6,147 nucleotides of DNA from the NCBI GenBank assembly GCA_900551265.1, contig URVL01000139.1, forward strand, positions 1 through 6,147, written 5' to 3'. The number at the start of each line of letters is the position of its first letter. The first letter of the stretch is position 1. The stretch comes from an uncultured Eubacteriales bacterium. GTDB taxonomy: Bacteria; Bacillota; Clostridia; Oscillospirales; QAMX01. The translations under genes were made by a program, and so were the position numbers. A model generated the notes under the pieces. It did not search any database. It was not told the origin of the DNA and was given only the letters and a program-made list of their open reading frames with translations. Shown piece by piece: positions 1-5,388 of the stretch.

Positions 1-439
1 ACGCCAACAGTTTGCCTTCCAGGTAGGAGCAGCGCAGGTAATCCGGGTTGCTGTAATACACGCTGGAATTGAAGTTGGAAATCTCATCGCTGAGGAACGA
101 GGTAAACACATCGAGAATGGCCTGCGCGGCATCGTCCTGCATGGTGTCCAGCACCAGGGTCTGGTAGACGCGGCCGATGTCCAGGTAGCCGGGCACCGTG
201 TATTCGCAGCCGGCGACGGTGTCAAAGTCGCCGGGGGTGATACCGTAAGCTTCTATCACCTCATCCGCCACCTGCTCAAAGCTCAGGCAGTGGTTGACCT
301 CGGCGGCGTCCAGCAGGCGGGCGATACCGTCGTGCCCGATGCGCGCCGCCACCGTACCGCGATGGTTTTTGGTTTGGCGGGCGATGAATTCGATAAGGCT
401 GCAAACGTAGTAGACGTCGTCTTTTCGCTTAGCGGTCAT
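1..439 (-). CDS. DUF3791-like protein, 3' end cut by window edge
   Basis: An open frame runs from an ATG at 439 to the left edge without a stop, giving 146 residues that begin MTAKRKDDVYYVCSLIEF. The frame is supported by a good ribosome binding site (AAAGGAG, minus strand of 451-457, 11 nt before the ATG) and by an 11-nt overlap with the upstream DUF3990 gene, which implies translational coupling. Residues about 9-65 (YYVCSLIEFIARQ, then LLDAAEVNHCLSFEQV) resemble the DUF3791-type helical domain that commonly accompanies DUF3990 genes in Firmicutes. The later part carries GYLDIGRVYQTLV and, near the edge, SSVYYSNPDYL. From memory of relatives, only a few C-terminal residues should be missing. 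No catalytic motif, signal peptide or membrane segment is visible. Its biochemical role is unknown. Acting as a partner or antidote of the DUF3990 protein is inference from the coupling. The gene is certain; the family assignment is moderate. Confidence 0.78.
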   Translation of the reverse strand, partial: MTAKRKDDVYYVCSLIEFIARQTKNHRGTVAARIGHDGIARLLDAAEVNHCLSFEQVADEVIEAYGITPGDFDTVAGCEYTVPGYLDIGRVYQTLVLDTMQDDAAQAILDVFTSFLSDEISNFNSSVYYSNPDYLRCSYLEGKLLA

Positions 440-893
440 GGAGAGGTTCACTCCTTTCAAATTCCAGGCAGGCCAACGCCCGAATGGTGTGGAAGCTGAC
501 TTGATGGGTGGGGTGTTTGAAGCGGGCCAGCTCCCAAAACGCCTGGCGGCTGATGTTGCCCGCCAAAAAGTCGTTGACATAGTTCCAGATGGTATCGTCC
601 GCCATCGGGCCTTCGACGATGTCGTAGTCATGGACAAACCCGGCGCGGCAGCAGCCGATAAAGTCCAGCCATTCGTCGCTCATGCCGTCGAATTTCAGCA
701 CGCGCAGGGCGGGGTCCGGCGTGTAGGTGTAGAAGTTGACGACGCCGTGCGGATTACGGTTGGCCCACTTGCGGGCCTGGTCATAGTTGTTGGTGCAATA
801 GAAACCCCAGGAAAAATCTTTGGTGTACTTCGTGCGCCGCACTTCGGGGAATTCAACGACAGTGTTGCTGCCGTGGTAGAGGGGGATGGACAT
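429..893 (-). CDS. DUF3990 protein, putative ADP-ribosyltransferase-fold
   Basis: This is a complete 154-residue protein. It starts at an ATG with a GAGGTG ribosome binding site (minus strand of 901-906, 7 nt spacing). DUF3990 hallmarks are visible: LYHGS at residues 5-9, KDFSWGFYCT at 25-34 (most relatives have DFG-x-GFY), QARKWA at 39-44, WLDFI at 75-79, DYDIVEGPMADD at 89-100, and VSFHT with a following AL-LEF stretch at 132-145. The N-terminal YHGS plus the GFY-T block is the pattern that links DUF3990 to the ADP-ribosyltransferase fold. H7, Y32 and E94 are plausible NAD-site residues, but this is inference. It is short, soluble and has no export signal. Its stop lies 11 nt inside the DUF3791-like gene, so the two are almost certainly made together. 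A toxin or host-target modifying role is a reasonable guess, but the substrate is unknown. Confidence 0.85.
   Translation of the reverse strand: MSIPLYHGSNTVVEFPEVRRTKYTKDFSWGFYCTNNYDQARKWANRNPHGVVNFYTYTPDPALRVLKFDGMSDEWLDFIGCCRAGFVHDYDIVEGPMADDTIWNYVNDFLAGNISRQAFWELARFKHPTHQVSFHTIRALACLEFERSEPLHDR
451..457 (-). promoter_or_regulatory. Ribosome binding site of the DUF3791-like gene
   Basis: The minus strand reads AAAGGAG here, 11 nt before the ATG at 439, inside the last codons of the DUF3990 gene. It decides the start of the downstream partial gene and supports coupled translation of the pair. Confidence 0.7.
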
Positions 894-900
894 GGGTGGA

Positions 901-906
901 CACCTC
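901..906 (-). promoter_or_regulatory. Ribosome binding site of the DUF3990 gene
   Basis: The minus strand reads GAGGTG, 7 nt before the ATG at 893. The 46-nt gap between the HEPN gene stop (940) and this start has no T-tailed hairpin, so I see no terminator separating the DUF3990 pair from the upstream genes. A TTGAAG hexamer (minus strand of 938-943) has no well-spaced, good -10 partner, so a promoter here is not supported. Confidence 0.6.
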
Positions 907-939
907 GCTAATATGTCTACACTGTGAATGAAACAAACT

Positions 940-2304
940 TCAACTTCCTATTTTCATCCGGCACAATTCTTCAATCTTGGATTCTTCGACACCGATACGG
1001 GAGAGTAAACAGCAATACACAAGACATTCTAAAACATAAGCGGTATTTGCAATTTTGATATTATTTACCCGAAAGCTTCCGTGCGTTATATCATTCCGAT
1101 ACTGTACAAGGTCGTGAATATCTTTATCTGTTATACTTTGTTGGATTTTTCCACAAACAATTTGCATTGCCGTTTCATGCAAATGATATAGTGCAATTAT
1201 ATTAGATGTTGCCGTTTTTCCCCAATGGCTTACATCACCTTTGATTCTCAAGTAGTTATCATCCGTTATTAAAGGATAAGATGCCTTCCGACGCTTGCTT
1301 ACAAAAGATTTTACCTCTTCAGCAAGCAATTTTATTTGTTTCGATTCTTCGTCATTCTGCAAACAAGAGCACGCTATTTCGCATTCCAGTCCAGCGCATA
1401 CTGCTCTTATTGTGTCATTATCAAAATGACTGACGTCCGAATCCGATTCGGGAATAAATCCCAAAGAGTATGAGGGACGCCTTTCCACACTACTATAGAT
1501 GGTCTCCAACAGATTTTCAGTAGCAGTACCTAAGTCGAAAAAGGTAATGCATTTCATATTGTTTTTTCGACTATCGTCTAAAGGTTGCTTTAGAAAAACA
1601 TCCCACATTTTGCAGTAACCATCAGGATGACTCTCGTCTTTTTCCAATAATGCCACTTTATCGAATTCGACAACCGTTCGAAACGTCATAAAAGAAAGAA
1701 GAATACGAATGTTCTCAATGTGCTTTATTAAATCAGCGCCAGTCTGGGGTTGGTTGAAGGCCAATCTTATACGTACATCCTCATTTGTTACGCTACTTCC
1801 TTTAATGCCGATGCTGGTCGGAGTGAGAGACTGAACAGTAAGCGTATATGAAATTTTGCCCGAGGTAAAATGATAAGTTTCCGCGTCGCTATGATATTCA
1901 ATGCGCTGTGGTTTTCCGACCTCTCGAATAAATGTAAGCGCATGTGGCATGAATACGCGGCTCAATTTTTTGCCGACAAAGTCAATTGCGTCGTATTTAA
2001 CATTTCGTTTGCGCGGATAAGGGTTAAGATTGCCCGGTTCAACTAAAAACAGATTTGTTTTTATTGCTTGTTTGCCATATATTTCTCTATCAAAATCGCC
2101 GATATAAATAGCTATTGAATGATTGTCATGCGTGGTTCCATACAAAAAGCCGTTCTCGTTTGCTTTCAACGAATATTCCCTTTTACTTCCGAACGGCTCG
2201 AAAAGTGGAACCATAAAGTAAAAAGTATAATCTTCTCCGAAAAAAACGAGATTTTTATCTCCACACTCAATAATTCCTGTTCGATAAGGTACAAAGTCTT
2301 CCAT
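940..2304 (-). CDS. ApeA-like HEPN-domain putative abortive-infection RNase
   Basis: This complete 454-residue soluble protein starts at an ATG behind AAAGGGAGA (minus strand of about 2311-2319, 6 nt spacing). The C-terminal part is helical and contains LVQYRNDITHGSF at residues 399-411. R403-N-D-I-T-H408 fits the R-X4-6-H catalytic signature of HEPN ribonucleases, including the polar residue after the Arg. The long N-terminal part (about 1-290) is mostly strand-like and ends in a segment (about 178-210, VRIRLAFNQPQTGADLI onward) that resembles the ApeA-type N-terminal domain. ApeA proteins are known anti-phage HEPN proteins that act by abortive infection. Here the protein sits behind hsdMS, as PrrC and RloC RNases do in other type I loci. 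It probably cleaves RNA when triggered by phage; target and trigger are unknown. The gene is AT-richer than its flanks (23 G/C of 60 at 1261-1320), suggesting separate acquisition. The HEPN call is fairly firm; the ApeA family name is moderate. Confidence 0.8.
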   Translation of the reverse strand: MEDFVPYRTGIIECGDKNLVFFGEDYTFYFMVPLFEPFGSKREYSLKANENGFLYGTTHDNHSIAIYIGDFDREIYGKQAIKTNLFLVEPGNLNPYPRKRNVKYDAIDFVGKKLSRVFMPHALTFIREVGKPQRIEYHSDAETYHFTSGKISYTLTVQSLTPTSIGIKGSSVTNEDVRIRLAFNQPQTGADLIKHIENIRILLSFMTFRTVVEFDKVALLEKDESHPDGYCKMWDVFLKQPLDDSRKNNMKCITFFDLGTATENLLETIYSSVERRPSYSLGFIPESDSDVSHFDNDTIRAVCAGLECEIACSCLQNDEESKQIKLLAEEVKSFVSKRRKASYPLITDDNYLRIKGDVSHWGKTATSNIIALYHLHETAMQIVCGKIQQSITDKDIHDLVQYRNDITHGSFRVNNIKIANTAYVLECLVYCCLLSRIGVEESKIEELCRMKIGS

Positions 2305-2324
2305 AAGTTATCTCCCTTTGTATT

Positions 2325-2343
2325 CACCAAGCGCCCTTCGGTG
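2325..2343 (-). other. Imperfect hairpin in leader of HEPN gene
   Basis: The arms CACCAAG (2325-2331) and CTTCGGTG (2336-2343) pair over 7 bp with one bulged base and a CGCC loop. On the transcribed minus strand it is followed by AATACAAAGGG rather than a T tract, so it is not a classic intrinsic terminator. It lies just upstream of the ribosome binding site of the HEPN gene and could act as a processing or stability element. The evidence is weak. Confidence 0.25.
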
Positions 2344-2361
2344 CCTTTTAGTAAAAGTGGG

Positions 2362-2367
2362 TTTATA
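2362..2367 (-). promoter_or_regulatory. Candidate -10 box for the HEPN gene
   Basis: The minus strand reads TATAAA (preceded by TTTG) just after the stop of the membrane-protein gene, about 60 nt upstream of the HEPN start. There is no convincing -35 hexamer 16-18 nt upstream (the region reads near ACTCGT). A separate weak promoter giving the HEPN gene its own expression is possible but poorly supported. The whole gap 2305-2372 is 68 nt, the longest between genes in the window. Confidence 0.22.
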
Positions 2368-2372
2368 CAAAC

Positions 2373-2975
2373 TTAGAAATCGTAACGAGTTAGCGTCCCA
2401 TATTTTTCTACAAGATATTTGGCTGCTTTGAATGCATCATCTTGTAACTTGACCGTATAGCACCAACGATTATTTTTCAAGAACTGTTGTTTACAAATCA
2501 TAATATTCGTTTGAAATTCACCGTGCCCACGCGTTGAATATCCGCGTGTATACATAAGACGCTCTTCATTTAATTTGTTGGGTTCAACGTTAACAGGTGT
2601 GTTATTGCTTTCTAAAAGTTGCTTAACGATTTCAATAATATCGTTCGGCAAAGAGTCAAAAAGGTCTCTCAGTCTTTTATCATTCTCTGCCTGTTCAGCT
2701 TCTTCCTGCTTCCGGTAATATTCCTCGTCACCTTTCTTGGCACGCCAATGTTTGACCTTTGATACGAACCATAAAAGAAGCGTGATAGACAAAAAAGCGA
2801 TACACGCGACAAAAGCGACAAATACAACAGTGGATAAACGGTTAACCATCCAGTATGTATCGCCAACGTAAAGGTAAACCGCGATACCAAGGACAAAAGA
2901 AAGGACTGCCGGTACTAAATGCTTGTCGAAGATTTCACTGAAGGATTTAAGGACGTCAAGAATTTTTTCTGTCAT
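2373..2975 (-). CDS. Two-helix membrane protein, SieB-like
   Basis: A 200-residue protein starting MTEKILDVLKSF. The frame can be extended six codons to a TTG at 2993 that overlaps the hsdS stop, but the GAAAGG site (minus strand of 2982-2987) lies 6 nt before the ATG at 2975, so I choose that start. Two hydrophobic segments at about residues 20-37 and 49-71 are predicted inner-membrane helices. A strongly charged, coiled-coil-prone stretch follows (about 74-103, rich in K/E/Q), then a soluble C-terminal domain ending KYGTLTRYDF. This order, two N-terminal helices plus a roughly 100-residue cytoplasmic tail with an LPNDIIEIVKQLLESN helix, resembles superinfection-exclusion SieB family proteins. 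It lies 14 nt after hsdS and 68 nt before the HEPN gene. A role in phage exclusion or as a membrane sensor/effector is inference. The membrane topology is solid; the family name is tentative. Confidence 0.72.
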   Translation of the reverse strand: MTEKILDVLKSFSEIFDKHLVPAVLSFVLGIAVYLYVGDTYWMVNRLSTVVFVAFVACIAFLSITLLLWFVSKVKHWRAKKGDEEYYRKQEEAEQAENDKRLRDLFDSLPNDIIEIVKQLLESNNTPVNVEPNKLNEERLMYTRGYSTRGHGEFQTNIMICKQQFLKNNRWCYTVKLQDDAFKAAKYLVEKYGTLTRYDF

Positions 2976-2981
2976 GGTATA

Positions 2982-2987
2982 CCTTTC
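2982..2987 (-). promoter_or_regulatory. Ribosome binding site deciding the membrane-protein start
   Basis: GAAAGG on the minus strand, 6 nt before the ATG at 2975. It would be inside the coding region if translation began at the TTG at 2993, which itself has no comparable site. The ATG is therefore preferred. Confidence 0.55.
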
Positions 2988-2989
2988 TG

Positions 2990-4276
2990 TCAACAGACTC
3001 TCCGTTTGCCGGTCACCACTTCATAGATGAGGGACTTTTTGTAGGATTCAAGGTCGGAAATTAAATCTGTCTTTTCTTTAATAATAGCATCCAATTTATT
3101 ACTTTTTTCATCCAAATAGCGAATGATTTCCTGCTGTACAGATAAGGGCGGAACACATATTTTGAGCTTTTCAAGCGTACGCATCCCTATGTTTTGTTGT
3201 GTGCCAAATGACCAACCCAACTCTACTTGTTTTTGGTAAGCCGGAGACTGTAGGAAATAAAATAAATAGCGTGGTAAAACTTTTTTGGGGTTCACACGAA
3301 ACGCGGCAAGAGGAGACCATATCGTGAATTTAGTATCTACATCTACGATGGCCACTTTGCCAGTGGTTGCACCGGACTTAATCATATATATATCATCTTT
3401 TTGAGGAATGTACTTTTTGCAGCATTCTTGATAGAACCCTTCAGAAATATATCCTCGTATATGGTTGAAGTCTATACGCCCATTACCACAGGAAACCGCT
3501 TCAGCAGAAACAAAGGGGACACCGGCGGCATACAATTCGGGCGTTGTGTGCGGGCCATCAGTAATTGGCATTTGAAGGACAAATAATGTTTTACATACAT
3601 ACCATTCTTCTGGAATTTCCCCAATCCACTCCACGCCGCTGTCTTTCATTTCGGCGTGGGGGTCAAGGCCCTTGGTGACGGCTTCATAGATGATGCTGGC
3701 TTTCCAGGCTTTGTACTCCTCAATGCTGGCTTTGGCGTCGGCAATGATAGCGTCAATTTCCGAACACTTTTTATCCAAAAAATTAGCAATAGTATGTTGT
3801 TCTATAAGCGCGGGCAAAACGACTTTAATTTGTCTTATTTCATCATATTTCAATCCTTGGCGGACACCCGCCCCCATACCGTAGAAGCCTTTTCTTACGT
3901 CAAATGTGTGTAAGGCATAATACAAAAAGGCGGGAAAGACAGAATTTAGAGGGCGAAGCGTTAAATATGCCGAAGTGATGATACCTCTTTCCGTTGCCAA
4001 CCCGACACGCAAACTTGTATGGTCATTCTGCAAGTCGGTAAGTCGTAAAACAATATCTCCTTTCTCAATGATGTTATAGCCATCATAAGATGCAGGCACA
4101 AGTCCCTCTGCTGTTTCAATATCCTTACGTTTGATTTTTCCGTAGCTTAAGGAGAGGAGATTGCGCTCTTGCAACAAGACGTTTTTATTCTTTACTTGTT
4201 TTACAAGTTGCCCGAGTAGAAAAGACGTCCACCCTTCCGGCACCATCCCAATCCATGCTACCCCGCTGTCCCGCAT
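2990..4276 (-). CDS. hsdS: Type I restriction-modification specificity subunit HsdS
   Basis: A full-length 428-residue specificity subunit that binds the bipartite DNA target and docks two HsdM. It has the classic pseudo-duplicated layout. TRD1 begins MRDSGVAWIGMVPEGW (residues 1-16) and the second half restarts at residue 210 with MKDSGVEWIGEIPEEW. Each TRD ends in the usual block: GAGVRQGLKYDEIRQIKVVLP at about 135-155, and FGTQQNIGMRTLEKLKICVPP at 357-377. Each is followed by a long helix, at about 158-200 (EQHTIANFLDKKCSEIDAII) and 380-425 (QQEIIRYLDEKSNKLDAIIK). These are the conserved spacer helices that set the gap between half-sites. The two TRDs differ, so an asymmetric bipartite target is expected. 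It follows the nuclease gene by 34 nt. An in-frame TAG at 4298-4300 prevents a longer start, and no good ribosome binding site precedes the ATG. No second hsdS or recombinase is visible, so phase switching is not supported here. Confidence 0.95.
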   Translation of the reverse strand: MRDSGVAWIGMVPEGWTSFLLGQLVKQVKNKNVLLQERNLLSLSYGKIKRKDIETAEGLVPASYDGYNIIEKGDIVLRLTDLQNDHTSLRVGLATERGIITSAYLTLRPLNSVFPAFLYYALHTFDVRKGFYGMGAGVRQGLKYDEIRQIKVVLPALIEQHTIANFLDKKCSEIDAIIADAKASIEEYKAWKASIIYEAVTKGLDPHAEMKDSGVEWIGEIPEEWYVCKTLFVLQMPITDGPHTTPELYAAGVPFVSAEAVSCGNGRIDFNHIRGYISEGFYQECCKKYIPQKDDIYMIKSGATTGKVAIVDVDTKFTIWSPLAAFRVNPKKVLPRYLFYFLQSPAYQKQVELGWSFGTQQNIGMRTLEKLKICVPPLSVQQEIIRYLDEKSNKLDAIIKEKTDLISDLESYKKSLIYEVVTGKRRVC

Positions 4277-4283
4277 TTTCTCG

Positions 4284-4300
4284 TAGCGGCGCGGGCGCTA
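4284..4300 (-). other. GC-rich inverted repeat just before hsdS
   Basis: TAGCG (4284-4288) and CGCTA (4296-4300) are perfect inverted arms around a 7-nt GC-only spacer. The element ends 7 nt before the hsdS ATG, the place where a ribosome binding site would be expected, and none is seen. The transcript could fold into a short GC-rich hairpin that tunes HsdS translation, or it could be a chance palindrome. Confidence 0.35.
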
Positions 4301-4310
4301 TTGTTTGGCC

Positions 4311-5387
4311 TCATTCACCATCTGCGGTTTCACCTTCTTCCCCTTGCTGCAAGTAAAATATAGCTTTCTGTGCCTCGATTTCCGCGCGCAGTTCTGCATC
4401 AGTAGGCAGATATAGACGATATTTACTCGCAAACAGTTGTTCGTTATCGTGCAATATAGAATACCGTGCTATATCCTCATCCGTATCCGCACAAAGAACA
4501 ATACCAAGCGTAGGCCCATCGCCTTCTCCGCGCTTGTGTTCGTCAAACATACGGATATACATATCCATTTGCCCTACATCCTGATGGGTAATTTTCTCCG
4601 TTTTCAAATCTATCAGCACAAAACATTTCAGAATATAATTGTAGAATACAAGGTCAATATAGTAGTCCTGCTTTTCTGTCCGAATGTGCTGCTGCCTTGC
4701 TACAAAGGCATACCCCTTTCCAAGCTCCATCAGGAATTTCTGCAAATTGGTGATAATGCTTTGCTCCAATTTCGTTTCATTAAAAGATGAATCTGCGGTC
4801 AGGCCCAAAAACTCTACCACAACAGGATTTTTGATAAATTCCAGCTTTGCCTGGGCTGGGTTTTCACATGTTGCCGGAAGCTGTTTTTGCTGTGTTTTCA
4901 AGATTCGATAATAATATTGGCTGGAAATATTGCGCTGCAAGGTACGCACGCTCCATGTTTGCTGCCGCGCCTCCCTCTCATACCAGGCACGGGCTTCCGG
5001 GTCCGCAACCTGTAGCAAGGTTCGATAATGCGACCAGGACAGCAGCGGTTCAGATTTTCCACACGCTGTGTGGAAAATCTCCGGGTATGTCTTATAAAAA
5101 GAATAGAAGCTGTATAAGTTGGTTTTTGTGAAGCCCTTTCCATACAATTCTGTCAGTTTGTGAGACAGCTTTTTGATTACTTCCACCCCATAGTTTTCAG
5201 CATGGTCATCTGATTTCAGTTCTTCCCTGGCTATACGGTATCCAATCAACCAGTTTCTTTGTACCAGCGCACTGTTGACCGCTTGATAGGCCGCTGTTTG
5301 AGACCGGCTTATAATTTGCTGCATATCTCGCACAATGTCAGCTGTTTCTGATACCGTAAGTCTTTGCTCTGGCAGCATCCACTCCAT
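4311..5387 (-). CDS. DUF1016/YhcG-type PD-(D/E)XK nuclease family protein
   Basis: A 358-residue protein with the two-part layout of the DUF1016 (YhcG) family. Numbering from MEWMLPEQRL, the N-terminal helical region (about 10-165) contains YGKGFTKTNLYSFYSFYKTYP and LSWSHYRTLLQV, a block typical of the family. The C-terminal part (about 180-335) is a PD-(D/E)XK nuclease-like core: an early acidic residue in KLEQSI, then YYIDLVFYN (Asp at 245), then FVLIDLKT (Asp 260, Lys 262), and QMDMY. The second acid is Asp, giving D-X-K rather than E-X-K. Such genes are often inserted in hsd operons; a nuclease or DNA-processing role is expected, but the exact function is not established. The frame extends to a TTG at 5405, but AGGAGG at 5397-5402 sits 9 nt before the ATG at 5387, which is 1 nt past the hsdM stop, so translation is probably coupled. 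It contains the 29-nt palindrome at 5052-5080. Confidence 0.92.
   Translation of the reverse strand: MEWMLPEQRLTVSETADIVRDMQQIISRSQTAAYQAVNSALVQRNWLIGYRIAREELKSDDHAENYGVEVIKKLSHKLTELYGKGFTKTNLYSFYSFYKTYPEIFHTACGKSEPLLSWSHYRTLLQVADPEARAWYEREARQQTWSVRTLQRNISSQYYYRILKTQQKQLPATCENPAQAKLEFIKNPVVVEFLGLTADSSFNETKLEQSIITNLQKFLMELGKGYAFVARQQHIRTEKQDYYIDLVFYNYILKCFVLIDLKTEKITHQDVGQMDMYIRMFDEHKRGEGDGPTLGIVLCADTDEDIARYSILHDNEQLFASKYRLYLPTDAELRAEIEAQKAIFYLQQGEEGETADGE
5052..5080. repeat. Perfect palindrome, 13-bp arms, 3-nt loop
   Basis: The left arm AGATTTTCCACAC (5052-5064) and right arm GTGTGGAAAATCT (5068-5080) are exact reverse complements around GCT. It lies inside the nuclease gene and encodes the EIFHTACGKS segment in frame, so it does not break the protein. 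There is no T tract on either side. Each arm holds TTTTCCACA, one mismatch from the DnaA-box consensus TTATCCACA, in opposing orientation. It could form a strong hairpin in DNA or mRNA. Function is unknown. Confidence 0.8.
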
Positions 5388-5388
5388 A

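Noticed and set aside
290..499. Plus-strand open frame of 69 codons
   Set aside because: It lies wholly opposite the coupled DUF3990/DUF3791-like genes and shows no family features.
438..911. Plus-strand open frame of 157 codons opposite the DUF3990 gene
   Set aside because: It mirrors a well-supported minus-strand gene in GC-rich sequence, has no recognisable domain, and is best explained as an antisense shadow.
907..939. Terminator or strong promoter between the HEPN and DUF3990 genes
   Set aside because: No hairpin with a T tract is visible, and the TTGAAG hexamer has no well-spaced -10 partner.
1437..1451. Short palindrome CCGAAT-CCG-ATTCGG in the HEPN gene
   Set aside because: Six-base arms are expected by chance in a window of this size, and nothing around it suggests a function.
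2240..2246. Run of seven A (seven T in the HEPN gene, about residues 20-22) as a slippage switch
   Set aside because: Seven bases is short for phase variation, the frame is intact, and such runs are expected in AT-rich sequence.
2669..2896. Alternative minus-strand frame inside the membrane-protein gene, with hydrophobic residues
   Set aside because: The hydrophobicity comes from the other frame of a membrane-helix region. The in-frame 200-residue protein has the ribosome binding site and the coherent topology.
2990..4276. Phase-variable hsdS by inversion
   Set aside because: The two halves share the DSGV-WIG motif as normal internal pseudo-repeats. No second hsdS copy, opposed long repeats or recombinase is present in the window.
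4437..5131. Several overlapping plus-strand frames opposite the nuclease gene
   Set aside because: They are opposite a conserved DUF1016 protein, have no domain content, and disagree with the uniform minus-strand organisation.
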